This document shows, piece by piece, positions 20,601-31,934 of a stretch of 64,000 nt of DNA (its first letter is position 1; each line of letters begins with the position of its first letter). The stretch lies in contig JAVHKY010000005.1 in assembly GCA_035079385.1 (NCBI GenBank), positions 1,054,001-1,118,000 on the forward strand. Direction: 5' to 3'. The stretch is from Aspidiotus rigidus. Lineage: Eukaryota; Arthropoda; Insecta; Hemiptera; Diaspididae. The notes under the pieces were generated by a model. The model searched no databases. It saw nothing but the letters and a program-made list of their open reading frames with translations, and had not been told where the DNA came from. Made by a program: the position numbers and the translations under genes.

Positions 20601-21882
20601 CTTTAAATGTACGAAATTTATTTTCAATTTACGCCCCTACTCAACTTTCTACGACTTTTCTAAGCCAAGTTATGTACCAAAATGTGCCAATAAAAATTTG
20701 CCGAGATTTCTAAAATAAGAAATTAAAAAATCCTCCACTTTCATGCTTCATGGGGTTATTTAGGTATTTTTTTCGGAATCAGCGTTAAATTTCACTATCA
20801 AATCAAGCAAAATATGGAAGTTTGAACAATTTTTGATTTTTAATAATTTTGGGTTGGTCAATTTTTGGAACATTTTGGTCCGTAACTCGGCTCCATGAAG
20901 TCGTAGAAAGTTGAGTAGGGGCGCAAATTGAAGAAGAAATTGAGATACAAATGTCGTAGATTTAAAGTGTACATCTAACGTTTTGCGTTTTTGAGCTGGA
21001 GTGAATTTGGTGCAAACTTCCATTCAACTAGTAACATCATTTTGTCTCACCCGGTATAGCTTGGAGGATGACATTTTTTCAAGTCTTCCTTTTATCATGA
21101 TATAGCTCGAGAGTCAACATTTTTCTGTCCCTCTCCTGTCATATATAGCTTGAAAATCGAAATTTTTCCAAGTCCCCCGCCTATCATATATAGCTCGAGA
21201 GTCAAGAAAAATTTGGACTCTCGAACTATATTATACGATTCAAGTTCTTAACTACCGAACTGTTGTTTACGATCTCGAGCTAACGAATTATTTATTTTTC
21301 AATCGTTTTTGCAGATACGGCATGTTGGGTATGGGGTACAGTATGGCTGGAAATAACGCCAATAAAGCTGTCAGCAATGTAGTAAACGCGAACGCGATTG
21401 ATTTAAGCTCATTAAACGGAACGCTTCAGACGGGCGGTATCAATTTGTTCGGCCCGGTCGGTAGTGCGATCGCTTCGCGCAGCACTTTTGATCTCCCCAG
21501 CTCTGTACCAGCTACTGCATTTGACTTATTCCATCCTAGTCAGTTGACCATAAATAACAACTGTTTGACCTTGGCAACATCGCCGGCGACCGAACTATTG
21601 ACTGATATGACCGGAGGAGCGAATGAAATGAAAAAACTTGACTTCGAAGTGCCCGAAAACATTGTAAACAATATCGGACGCTCTCTTTTGGAATTGCAAT
21701 ACCGCAGCGGAGCCATCGTTCAGATTTCTAAAAAAGGTTCGTACACTTCCGGTATAAATAACAGAGTGGTTACCATTTCTGGTACTCAGAATGCAATCGC
21801 GACTGCCCGATTCCTATTAGAGAGCCTCATTTCAGAAATGGATATGAAACGCTTGAAAAATGATATTCAAGCTATTATGTAA
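11641..21882 (+). CDS. ps: Pasilla/NOVA-family KH splicing regulator, 5' partial
   Basis: Nuclear RNA-binding protein that controls alternative splicing by binding YCAY clusters. Exons by frame and GT-AG: 11641-11790, 11952-12100, 12511-12664, 12751-12906, 12997-13207, 21315-21882; all junction phases agree and give 461 residues without a start codon. KH1 spans the first two exons ([15 protein letters not shown]), KH2 the third and fourth ([16 protein letters not shown]), KH3 the last (DFEVPENIV...VQISKKGS...NRVVTISG). KH1 and KH2 keep GKGG in the RNA-binding loop. KH3 does not: [13 protein letters not shown] replaces the family's IVGAILG-x-GG-RS type sequence, about three residues shorter. 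The N-terminal exon(s) are not visible. The fifth intron is 8.1 kb and filled with transposons, whereas introns 1-4 are 86-410 bases. Family assignment is certain; orthology to fly ps is inferred. Confidence 0.93.
14364..15184 (+). mobile_element. hAT deletion derivative with perfect 8-bp TSD
   Basis: Begins CAGTGCTTCTCAA and ends TTGAGAAGCACTG, an inverted pair with one mismatch-free core TTCTCAA/TTGAGAA. The octamer ATACAAGA flanks it exactly on both sides (14356-14363 and 15185-15192), the 8-bp duplication size of hAT. Subterminal GGTCCGCGG-type repeats occur at both ends. Only 821 bases long, it keeps the C-terminal part of a transposase, so it is an internally deleted copy. Confidence 0.92.
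14558..15013 (+). pseudogene. hAT transposase C-terminal fragment
   Basis: Open frame of 151 codons within the hAT element. The end reads [20 protein letters not shown] followed by YRNCL, the conserved C-terminal hAT dimerisation region shared with domesticated relatives such as ZBED5/FAM200. The N-terminal zinc finger and the catalytic core are absent, so it cannot transpose by itself. Domestication is not suggested by context, since the element ends and target duplication are intact around it. Confidence 0.8.
15690..16376. mobile_element. Insertion in left foldback arm, low-complexity core
   Basis: This block has no partner in the right arm, where the flanking sequences are adjacent (about 20130), so it is a later insertion. 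Near its ends CATGTTCCATGTCTTTT and AAAAGACATGGAACATG are inverse. Inside, TTAATTATTTAATT low-complexity runs alternate with two copies of an ACGCGGGGTGTACTC ... CACCCACGGGGTAGAGATT block (about 16078-16125 and 16248-16295). Confidence 0.55.
17169..18755. repeat. Family A copy with inverted ends
   Basis: Left end CGACGGCTTCCTTAACGAAG...CAGGGAACCTGTTTTATGAG, right end the inverse (CTCATAAAACAGGTTCCCTG...CTTTGTTAAGGAAGCCGTCG). The left side holds four to five 45-nt tandem units of the type CCTATCATATATAGCTCGAG + AGTCGAAATTTTTCC (17335-17600). CCTAGACCTAGATAAAGCTA blocks occur at both ends in inverse orientation. It is inserted in the left arm of the foldback element. Confidence 0.7.
17907..18400. 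repeat. Large near-perfect palindrome
   Basis: 17907-18064 and 18252-18400 are inverse with few differences (left TTCAACAGCCTGCAACAATA, right TATTGTTGCAGGCTGTTGAA). The loop itself holds smaller inverted pieces (TGTAAAATATGCT, CAGGCTGCTGACACACTCA), which also occur left of the palindrome near 17770-17900. Probably a palindromic MITE with a partial duplication. No coding content. Confidence 0.75.
20514..21054. mobile_element. 541-bp MITE, long TIRs, TA duplication
   Basis: Starts CCGGGTGGACCAG and ends ...TGTCTCACCCGG, with TA immediately outside both ends. Inverted arms of about 150 nt share AATTTGCACCAA, ACTTTAAAT and CGCCCCTACTCAACTTTCTA blocks. The TA duplication indicates the Tc1/mariner superfamily. 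No transposase. The short palindrome at 5455-5537 is made from the same end sequence. Confidence 0.82.
21057..21235. repeat. Family A tandem units
   Basis: Three to four 45-nt units with ATCATATATAGCTCGAGAGT and GAAATTTTTCCAAGTCCC, ending about 80 bases before the last Pasilla exon. The proximity to the splice acceptor is worth noting. Confidence 0.65.
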
Positions 21883-24800
21883 CTCGAATTCTGTAAGAAA
21901 TGCTTGAGGGTGATTTTTTCTTCTTGTTCTTCGTTTTTCCTTTTCTTCTTTTCATGTGTTTTTATTTAATTTTTTTTTCTTTTTAATCGAACAAATGTTA
22001 TGGAATCATATTTAGTACAATTTCCGTGCCTAAGGTGGTTATGATAATATGATGTATCATTGATCGGAAGGAACAGTTTTTATAGTAACAAACCGCTCAT
22101 AGATAGTAGGATATTCTCCTCTTCAACTGAGGGTCTCTCTAAGTTGCCACTCAGTCAAATTGGTTTTTTTTATTTATGAATTATGTACATCAGTTTGATC
22201 TAAAGTGATAATGTTCTGTGAGGTCAATCGCTGATTCTCAATATTTTAAAACTTGTTTATCATGAAAATCTAGTTTTCCTATCACTTCTCCGATTCCTTT
22301 CGTGCGTTACTTTTCTTCTCATGACTATGTCCACGAGGCTAAAATTTTAGGATTATCTTTCAAATTTTTATTGTTTACTTTCACTCTGATTTTAATAGGT
22401 AATGATGAACGTAAGATTCTTTTGTTTTATATGTACTTCTCAAGTTTTTCGTATAATTTTGCTCCCTCTCTATCACTAGGATAATGACTTTTATTTCTTA
22501 TTTTTATTTTTATTTTTTTGTGGAAAATGTTTCCGCGTATAAGTTGCGCGGTTTATTTGGCACAATTTTTGTCGCGAGGGTAAATAATTTTTGAAACATA
22601 CTTTTCGAACGTTTCTAGTCCTAATTTTGCGCAACAAAATGTTCATACATAAGAAATTATCTTTTTATTTTTAGTTCTCATTTACTGTTTATTCCTCATC
22701 GTTTTGATGCCTCTCATCTTTTCCGGGGATTGTTGTTCATACGATTGAGGAATGCATGTATGTTTTCTTTTCCGATGTTTAAATTCGGCATTATAACCGT
22801 ATAAGAGTACATACTGACTGATTTTTCGTTGCCGAATTTCGTGTGGGCTTTATCTCTTTAAAATATCTCTCTTTTGTTAAATTAGTAGATAGTTGATATT
22901 ACATGCATTCGTTTGATTAAGAGATGAATGAGGTTAGAACCAAGATACATGTGAAGTTACATTATTATAATAACTGTCTCTCGTATCGGAACAGTTCGAA
23001 CATTTTCTGATGAATTCTCTGAGAAAGTTGTAAAACCTAGTAGATATGTCACATTTTCAGAAATTACAATTTTTTTTTTTCATTTTTTGCGGGAAGAGGA
23101 ATTCTGATAGAGAAAGCATGTGAAAGATGTAAGATAGAAAATGATGGAAGTTGAATTTTCTTCTCACAACTTAGTATCCAAAATATTGCTTTTGCGCTAG
23201 CGTCGCTTAATCGAATTCCTTGTCAACATTGGAATAAAACATTTAAATAACACAACCACACAAATTTTATCGATTGTTTTTTTTTTAAATATCAAGTCTT
23301 ATGAATTTGTTATGCTCCAAATGTATTTGTGGAATCAAACAAAATCTATCCTGTCTTAAGTAGTTCCAAGAAAGTTACTAGAAAATCAGTTGGAATTCTA
23401 TAAATTCGAACAATTATCCTAACGTTGAAAATCTTTTCTTGCGATGATCTCGCAATTTAAATGGCCACTTGACCGTTTTACGGTTTTTACTTCACTGCTT
23501 TCAACTTTGTATTCTCTGTACATCGTTTCTTTTCTCTTCCTCTTCTTTACGTGTATTTCTCCATTTGTCAAATTAATGCTGAACAATTTTTCACGTATTC
23601 ACGTCTTCTTTGCCGCAGGAATGTAGTGTTCGCGTTCCTAAAAAGGAAGAACTTGAATGAGGATCAATTTTAAAATGGTTCCTAACTGAGATACAATTGC
23701 GAAAACTCAAGTCGTAATGATCGCTTTATGGAAATCTGACGAACTGATTCTGAACCATTAGCCACACACGTCGAATACATGAAAATCCATTTCATGGAAT
23801 TACTCCTGTAAACTTAAGATTACTGAAATTCATATTGAATAAAAAATTGTATGCACCACATGGAACGCACTAGAAAACACCAATAAAATAAAACCTTCTT
23901 ATTCTCACCAATATCAGCGTGCCAAAAAAGTATAATTCTGTACTAGTCAATATATAATCAACATAAATTAGTTAAGTCAGCGCGTATACTTCAAATACTT
24001 CTTGATTTGAATTACTTCTTTTTTAATTATTGTAATATTTTTTAAGATCATACTTGTTTTTCACCCTTTCATTTTTTTTTTTTTTTTCTTTTTTTGCTCC
24101 GCTTCGTTTTATCCTCCACTTGGTGCTCTTGACGTACATATTAGGCTTCATTTATTACTTTTCTGATTCAAAAATCAAAAAACTGGAACTCTATTCTACG
24201 TTCAACGTCTATTGTAAAAATGATTTATTTTGCCGATGGAGCCTTGTTGCGTCTTTCTGGTGGTGATTGCTTGACATAATTATTGTATTTGAGCTCTACT
24301 ATCTAAGTTCGATAGTTCGTGGTCGAACTGAAAAAATTTACACGACTTAAAAAAAGATATTTAACTCTTTTGAAATATTGACTGTCTTCATCCTTCCAAA
24401 ATAATGTGCTTTCAACATTAAACTTTTGTATTTTTGTATTGGAAAAAGATGGTCTTTCATCGTTTGATTATCTTTCAATGCATAGATTGAATTTTTTAAA
24501 GTCATAACTGCCAAGTGCTTGAAAACAAATTTTTTGGAAGGTTTACTTCAGAAATAAGTGTTGACCATACTGCGATAACCATTTTTCTTTTCCATTTTAT
24601 GAAAATGTGCGTGCTATGTGCTTCGATTTTGTGACTTTTTTTCTTCGTCAGCTTTCTCCGTGAATTCATTGTGGGGAATATCGAACGTCGCCTAATTCTG
24701 TTATAAAACGTACGTTATATTAATGATATGGCTGTTTGAAACAAGACTCAAGCTCAACTTAGATGTAGCAATTCGAAGAGGAAAGAACATTGAATGAATT

Positions 24801-26690
24801 TACTTCACTTCATTTTCTTATTATTCTAAGGCAATTGCTTGATTTTCTTATGTTTACGTTTTTCATGGGCATTGATCGTAAATTCATTATAAAAAATAGT
24901 CTTTTTGTTGTGCGAATCTCAATGCTGGTTCTTCTCCGCCAATGAACGTGAACATAAAGAAATTAAACGATTCTCTGTTACGTAATTTTATAGTACTCAT
25001 TTAGATTGAAAAAATTTTTTTTGGTGTATGAATTCAGATGATGTATATTTCTAAGTTTGCAGTATCACTTTTCTCCAATTCTCTCTTTTTTTATAAGCTC
25101 ACAACTGTGATAGTGCATGACATTGTTTAAACGTAGGCAGCGAGCAATTTTAGTTACCTTATTTTATGTGGTGCTTTGTTCTCTTTTTTTCTCTTTTTCT
25201 TTCTTCTCAATTTACTGTTTTATTACCATTAATAATATTTTTTTCTCTTTTATTAAAGAATTAAATTTTCATTTTATGTAGTTAATTTTTTTTCTATATT
25301 TTTTTTTTTTTTTTTTTCTTTCTCAAGTTATTGCAATAATACATTGTTAGAACGTAATTAACTAGTGCATTAAACAATATTAAGTGTGATAAAATCTTTC
25401 AAATGTTTCGGATGATTTTAAAGTTGGTTATTGTAAAACCTATGGTTTTACTACTTTCCACGTTATCTACGCGAAGTAATTGGAATTTTTTTCTTGCATT
25501 CTTGCATTCTTCATTTATCATTTTGCGAAAGCGTTCATTCATGAAAATATTTTTGTTACACTAGTTCATATAAATCGTATTTTTCCGTTATTGTTGATGG
25601 TTCACTGTGGAATTGCTCCTAGTTGAAATACTCGTGATTTTCCATCTGAAAAATATTGTCATCTGTCATTTTAGAATTAGCCGTAGACTTAAGCCTCCTA
25701 CCCTCCCCGAAAAATTACGAAAAATGTTTGCGGATAACGTACGTAATTAATTTGTGAGTACACGGTTTTATCTATTTATTTCTTCTTCCTTACTTTTTTT
25801 TTTTTTTCCTCTGGCTTTCTTTTTCTTCTAGAAGAAAACGTGACAATAAATCAATCAATTGTGAAAAATAACACTTTTAAATATACATTCGATATTAAAC
25901 CGAATCCTGCATTTTATAAAATAAATACTTACTTAGAAAATTAATGATAAAAGAAAGCACATATTTCAGGTATGAAGAATAAAATAATTACCAGTTTGAT
26001 AGATTTACATACTTGAATTGTCATTATTACTTGGAGAATTACGTTAACTCATTGATATGTTTAATTCCTGTCGATTACTTCCGATTATATAAAATACCTT
26101 TGAAGATTCATTGAAAAAATTCATCAGAATAATTGATGTAGTCCAATTATATGTCCACTTGTCATCATCGTTGCGAACGACTATCAAATATATGCATATA
26201 ATTTTATGTGGAAACATTTTCCGTCCACGAAACACATTCATTGTACATGTAACATATAATTAGTAAAAATTTTCAATCGTATGTTAAAAACTGCATATGT
26301 ACGCACAAATGTGTATTCCTTCTTCAAGTTACCTAAGTTTGAAATGACTTTTATTGTTCTCGCTCTTTCTTTTTCTTTTCATTAAAATTTCAGTTTTCTT
26401 CACTCTCATGTAATGATAATGATTCAGTACTTTCTTGTTTTTCCTCCTTTCTTTTGACGATATCTGCAAACATTTTACAAAAACAGTTGAACGCAACAAA
26501 AATGTCTATTATTTTTATATCGTGTATAACAAGTAGAATATTTCAAATATGCTCAAATAGGTTATTTTTGGCTAATGGTTGTGTTTATTTATTGTTAAAA
26601 ATGTTGTTATTTGTTACAATTACTATTATTTTATATGACTGTAGTTACCTCTTAGTAACGTAATACACTTTCTTTTTGAAAGCTACTTTT
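21883..26690 (+). other. AT-rich non-coding, probable long 3' UTR of Pasilla
   Basis: No ORF with recognisable domain in 4.8 kb, no transposon terminus found, and composition is T-rich on the plus strand with several T-runs (for example 24070-24090, 25297-25320, 25795-25810). Candidate AATAAA signals occur near 23838 and 25921. NOVA-family transcripts are known for long 3' UTRs, so the stretch may be transcribed. That is inference; it could equally be intergenic. Confidence 0.4.
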
Positions 26691-26944
26691 TTTCATTACT
26701 CCAAACCATGTGCGCGAAAAACCGAGAAATGACCCAAACATAGACTTTTTATAGGTCAAAAGATGCGTCTCGACGAGACGAATCCAACGCAGGTTCCTAA
26801 CTCTACTGTAGGTCTAAAATTTGAACTGTCGAAGACAACATTGCGTTGTGCGGTAATACCACAGATGAATCAATTAATAAAAGGACATGAAAATTTTCCC
26901 AAATTGGAAAATGGTTCGACCTTTCACATTTTAATTTGATTTTC

Positions 26945-27470
26945 AAGTGGACTTTCGCGCTGAGTCCGAAAAAAATGCTTACAAAATACTTTGGAGCACC
27001 AAAAATTGGACTATGTTATTTGTGATAACAAAAATAATATCGACTGAAATCGATTTGTTTGGCAAGAGTACTCATTCTCCAAGAAATTTATCTAACGAGA
27101 AATTTGCTCCCATAAGAAATACACGGGGAGCAAAGATCAGTATGAAATTCATCAAAAATTAAAACGGATTTTGCGGAAAAAAGTTTATATTTATAGTGTG
27201 TGAGTAATAGACTTCTGAAAATGAACTTTTTTTCCCTCAATTCTTTCTCATTTTTGATTGATACCATATGATCGATTTGCTTCCCACGTTTTCTTATGGG
27301 GAGCAAATTTGCGATTGGATAAATTTCCTGCAGAATGAGTACTCTTGCCCAACAAATGACGTCACAATAACACAGTCCATTCCTCCAAGATGAAAAGTTG
27401 CATAATCTTCAAAAGTGTTTTTCAATTCTGAAGGAAAGTTTAGCGCCGAGCCCGAATACTGAAATGGCCC
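26945..27470. repeat. Diverged inverted repeat
   Basis: 27060-27130 and 27283-27352 are inverse: GGCAAGAGTACTCATTCT and AAATTTGCTCCCATAAGAAA on the left match AGAATGAGTACTCTTGCC and TTTCTTATGGGGAGCAAATT on the right. Weaker inverse similarity (GGACTTTCGCGCTGAGTCC versus GGAAAGTTTAGCGCCGAGCC) extends the arms outward. Probably an old palindromic element. Confidence 0.55.
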
Positions 27471-27539
27471 TAGATGATCTCCAAAATGAAAAATCGAAAA
27501 TTTTTCTCATTCTGCAGTAAAATTGTTGATTCAGGGGAA

Positions 27540-28400
27540 TAGAAGGAATGTTGACAAATTTGTCTGCCGTTGAGTGCTTGCGGAGTGAGAAATCAACTAG
27601 CGTCGGGTGACAGATCCGGAAGAGGAAATTGCGGAAATTCTCCTCATTTGGGGATTGAAGGGAGACGACAAATTCATCATCCGTTGAATGTTCGCGGTGA
27701 GATATTGGCTAGGGCTCTGCGTATTATCAAAGCGGGAAGAAGTGCGAAAACTCTCACTGTTTCAGTCAAAAATGCAAAGTTGGTTTTCTGTTGCGTGCTT
27801 GCGATGAGAGATCAACTGACGCCCCACCTCTGAAGGAAGCGGGCAAAACGCCAAAACTCCTTGATTCAGGCAATGGGAGGATACCGCAAATTTGATCCTG
27901 CTCGTGATGAGCGATCAGCTACAGCTCAGTCTTTGATTGAGGCAGACGAACGCCGTGAATTTCTTGGGGTTTCACCCGGAGGAGGGAATGATGCCGTCAA
28001 GCTTGACTTTCGTCGTAAGCTCGCGGTAAGAAAACGGTCAAGACCACATGTTTGAAAGAGGCAGGCGAGTGATCTCCGGGTTCAACATAGATCGACTGAG
28101 GCTCTGTGTATAATCAAGGCAGGCGCTTTCGCAAAAACTGCTGTTGTTTTGGGCGAAGGAGATAATGATACCGGCGACTTTGTTTTCCATTACATGCTTG
28201 CGGTAAGAGATCGACTGGGGCCCAGGCCCCGTGTATGATCAAGGCGGGTGCTTCCGGAAAAACTACTGTTGTTTTGGGCAAAGGAGAGAATGATACCGGC
28301 GACTTTGTTTCCCATTTTATGCTCGCGGTAAGAGATCGACAGTGACCCCGTGTATGATCAAGGTGGGTGCTTCCGCAAAAATTCCTGTTGTTTCTTTCCA
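27540..28400. repeat. Minisatellite, 100-125-bp irregular units
   Basis: About seven to eight copies marked by GCTTGCGGTAAGAGATCGAC at spacings of about 62-125 bases. The last two full copies are the most alike (GTGTATGATCAAGG, TGCTTCCG, AATGATACCGGCGACTTTGT). The spacer of the foldback element at 18967-19224 has similar phrases (GGAAATGATACCAAAAAG, GTCCGCGG), so the two may share origin. ORFs crossing it are not credible. Confidence 0.65.
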
Positions 28401-30218
28401 AGAAGAGTTCAACAGTTTTTTCTTTCATCTCAGCACACAATTTTACCCTAGAATCAAGAAAAACTTTGAAGGTTAGCCTTTTTTCTTTTCTTTTGGAGAA
28501 ATGTTGATCCTTTTTGGTCCCATTAACCCACTTTGGTGCTTCGCTGAATTTCATAACAATTTTGTTCAGATTTAGCGCTAAATTTTATCTCGGAGTCGAG
28601 AATAACTTTGAAGGTTGGACAATTTTATCATTTTGGGGATTTTTTGACCTTTTTTGGACCCATAAGCGCATTTTGGTGCTTCGCAGAATTTTTAAACAAT
28701 TTTATTCAGATTCAGCGCTAAATTTTTCAAAAAAAATTCCAAGTCAATAAGGTAAAGGCGTTCAAAAGTTATGGACGTACATACAGATATACACAAACAT
28801 TCTACTTTACATATTAGATACACAGCACACTCGACCGTGACGTCAGCGTCTTGCAGGGGTTTGAGCCGTCAATCGCTTAAGTCGAAGCCTAAGCTGATTT
28901 TTGAATAGCTTAGAAGCCGCTTAAGCCTAAGCTGTACCCAATATTAATTAAGCCAAAAGCCAGTCATTGAGAAACTGCTTGATAAACTTGTTGGATCTTT
29001 TTCTCTTTCTTCAATCAGGAGAAAATGATCGCCCTTTTCAAGGGAATCATGATGCAAAGTGCACCTTTCTCTGGATTTATATTTTGGATTAGTTCAACCT
29101 ATTTCTGAGTAAAAAACAAGAAAGACAAGGAAGGCGTCAGCGTTACAAGCTTTGACTATACATTTTAGTCAAAGGTTACGAGCACGGTACACTAAAGAGG
29201 TATTGACACTTGCGTATGCTTACCATTGCGGACATTGTCACGAAAAATGATATACTTCATTATTTTGCCGCTACGCAGCGCTAAGGAGTTGGTCCCCGGC
29301 TTATACGTTGTTAGCACATATATAGGAATAGGAAATTTACATAGGAAGTTGCGACATTTCCTTGTTTTTAGCACATTTTTGAGATTCTGAATTATTTTTA
29401 AAAATTGGGTGATTGATGAGAAGGATAAGAGCGTGGATAAGAGCAACTTTAGTAATCTATATTATTAATTTTATTGAAAATAAATCTACTGTGGAAGTAA
29501 GTAGGTACGAGTCAGAATTTTGCATATTTGATTATGAATCAAAGATAATGGCATATTGAATGTATCCGATTGTTCATTATTCTTATCGTCCAGATTGAAT
29601 TTATTGATTGTTCACTATGAAATTACGAAACTTGATACCGACTCTTTGGAAGTGGCACAAATTGTGAACATGAAAACGAGAGGATTTTTGAAGTTTTGCA
29701 ATTTGTACTTGTATAAAATATTCCGGCGAACGGAATTTTTTTTTACAAAAAATGTTACATCGAGTGATGTTTACGAAAAAACACTTAACGATGTATTCGA
29801 AAATGTAAATCTATAACCTTCCCCTGTACTGAACACAAGAATGAAATCTTAGCTCAAGCCCTTCATTATTATATATTGGTACATATGCGTCAATACAAAC
29901 GTGAAGAGAATCGTAATTTGAAGAAGAAATCAAGAGCCAAAAAAAAAGAATCAAAATTATGTCCCACATAATTTTTCATTTGGTTGAAAAAATTGCTCTT
30001 GAAACCAAGAACAAATTAATCCACATTATGTTCTTCGTAATTTCTTTTGTTTGTGTAGAATTAGTAGATGTACCTATAGTTTGAGTGCGGTGGTTCTACC
30101 ATCATCTATTCCTCATGAATTTTGAATAAAAGTTATCCATTTTTCCTGTTATATCTTTTCAGTTTCAATGTTTACAATTCTTCAGTTGCAGGTATAAAAA
30201 TCATTCAGATTTACAATA

Positions 30219-30582
30219 ACACTACTGAACAAAGTAAAGCGTTACCTATATTACACATTCGAATATCCGATTCCATGGTATTTTTCAATGCTGAACACGA
30301 TGCCGTCCTCCGTTTTTCGATAGGACGTTACAATTTTCTGTAATAATTTCGTTTATTGCTTGCCGTTGTCGCGGACCATTGCAAAATGTAACGCGAAATT
30401 TTGGTGTTGAATACTGCTATGTTTGATGAGTTCTGCGATGGTCTGCGGTAAGTAAACAAAATTATTACAGAAAATTGTGACGTCCTAGCAAAAAACGAAG
30501 GACGGCATTGTGCTCAGCATTGAAAAATACCTTAGTAGCGGATATTCGAATGTGTAATCGTTTTATTTTTTGTTCAGTGGTG
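30219..30582. mobile_element. Palindromic MITE, TA borders
   Basis: Ends CACTACTGAACAA and TTGTTCAGTGGTG with TA at both borders. Arms of about 130 nt are inverse (ACATTCGAATATCC, TTTTTCAATGCTGA, ACGGAGGACGGCAT-type blocks, AATTATTACAGAAAATTG). The TA border suggests Tc1/mariner. No ORF of note. Confidence 0.7.
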
Positions 30583-30749
30583 TATACCTCTGCTGGATAC
30601 ACATTTTAATGAGCTACATGAAACATTTACAATCACAAATGCGACAAAGAACACCTATTAAAAATTCTCACGATGAGAGATAAAACTCATTTATTGCTAA
30701 AAACTCGATGAAATTTCAGTTCCTTTGCAGATGAACACTACCACATTTT

Positions 30750-31087
30750 AACAACAAGTAACTGGAGACTGGCTGAATTTATTTTCTTGAAATCATCCTC
30801 GTTGAAAAGGAAATTTTATGGAGAAGAAATTAATTTTCCTTCTATTTTTCGCTAGAAGCATTATTTTTAGAGTAATCAATTAATAACTAGGTCTTGGTTC
30901 CGCGTAACGAGCGGTGGTCGTACGCATTTGGTCGAAAAAACGCGTTTCAGTTCTTAATTGATTACTCCGAAAATAATGTTTCCAGCGAAAAATCGAAGAG
31001 AAAATAATTTATCCTCAATAAAATTTCCTTTCCAACGAGTGTAATTTCAAGAAAATAAATTCAGCCAGTCTCTAGTTATTCGTTGTC
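30750..31087. mobile_element. Palindromic MITE, ACAACAAGTAACT ends
   Basis: Left arm ACAACAAGTAACTGGAGACT and GGCTGAATTTATTTTCTTGA, right arm the inverse. Further in, TTTTCGCTAGAAGCATTATT pairs with AATAATGTTTCCAGCGAAAA and GAGTAATCAATTAA with TTAATTGATTACTC. The whole segment can fold back on itself. Target duplication not resolved. Confidence 0.65.
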
Positions 31088-31490
31088 AAAATACACGAAT
31101 TTTACACAGGCTCTTATGGACAAACTACTAAGACCGGGGAACTCTTCTTCGGCGTTCCATGCGGCCAAATACTGAATTACATCATTTCGTGGGACATGAT
31201 TTCATCTGCAGTGTCGATACCTCTTTAGTGTACCGTGGTTACGAGCTTACAACGAGTCAAGTGTGAATGTGATTGATTAGTCGATTTCATTTAAAAGGGG
31301 CAAAAAATCAATTAAGCTCTAAGCTGTTCGCCGCTAAGCTGTTGAAGTGAGCCAAAAGCCAAAAGCTAATCTGTTTGAATTCATGGAACAACTTATAAGC
31401 CTAAGTCAAAGTCTAAGCTGTTTGCAAACCACTTTCCATCCCTGGTCTTGAATGACTCAAAGAAGAAAGAGATGAAGAAAAAAATGATTT

Positions 31491-31622
31491 CAATACGGTC
31501 GGCTAGCGCCTGCGAGTCAACTTTAAAAAGTGATTACAATACAGTTGTCTCCGCGACACGCGCCGACCCTAAAAAGTGATCACAATACGGTCGGCTAGCA
31601 CCTGAGCGCCAACCCTAAAAAT
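31491..31622. repeat. Three tandem copies of a 46-bp unit
   Basis: Unit CAATACGGTCGGCTAGCGCC followed by a GCG/GAC block and CTAAAAAGTGATCA. Three copies with moderate divergence. Confidence 0.7.
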
Positions 31623-31934
31623 TTAAGGGTGCATCTGGACTCTTTTTTTTTTTCAAATATCTCAGAAAAAACACTTCTAAGCAAAAAAACCAAGAGAACA
31701 AAATTTATTTTTTTAAATTTCTTTTCAAATGGTACCATTTTTAAATTTTTTCAAAAAAATCTAAAACTGCCTTAGAAAATCTGAAACAAGTATGTTCTGT
31801 TTGATAGAAAATTTTAAAAAATAATCAAATTTCATTCTCTCATTTAGTTTTTTTTTTTTTGTTTGGAACCGTTCTTTTCAAGATAAAGGAGAAAGCGTCT
31901 TTCACACTAGCGTTATTTTCTGTGTACACTTACA

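Larger units (their letters stand above)
13208..21314 (+). other. Transposon-filled intron 5 of Pasilla gene
   Basis: Starts GTAATCG after 13207 and ends TTTTTGCAG before 21315. It contains, in order, a short GGCGTAGCTGCGGGGGGG transposon-like end (about 13491), family A copies with a hAT insertion, a 5-kb foldback element with a family A insertion, and a TA-flanked MITE. Splicing requires removing several large self-complementary segments. Confidence 0.75.
29183..31237. mobile_element. hAT-like element with perfect 8-bp TSD
   Basis: Ends CACGGTACACTAAAGAGGTA and its exact inverse; the octamer GTTACGAG lies at 29175-29182 and 31238-31245. An 8-bp duplication and CA...TG ends fit hAT. About 2.05 kb with no recognisable transposase (29556-29816 is open but has no hAT motif), so non-autonomous. 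Two palindromic MITEs sit inside it. Confidence 0.8.
28854..31444. mobile_element. Outer inverted-repeat element, CAGGG...CCCTG
   Basis: Begins CAGGGGTTTGAGCC and ends CCATCCCTG. Both ends hold subterminal repeats of CTTAAGCCTAAGCTG type in inverse orientation. GTCTTG directly precedes the left end and directly follows the right end, a 6-nt direct repeat. The interior is a second element (29183-31237). No transposase. Superfamily uncertain; ends are hAT-like. Confidence 0.5.
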
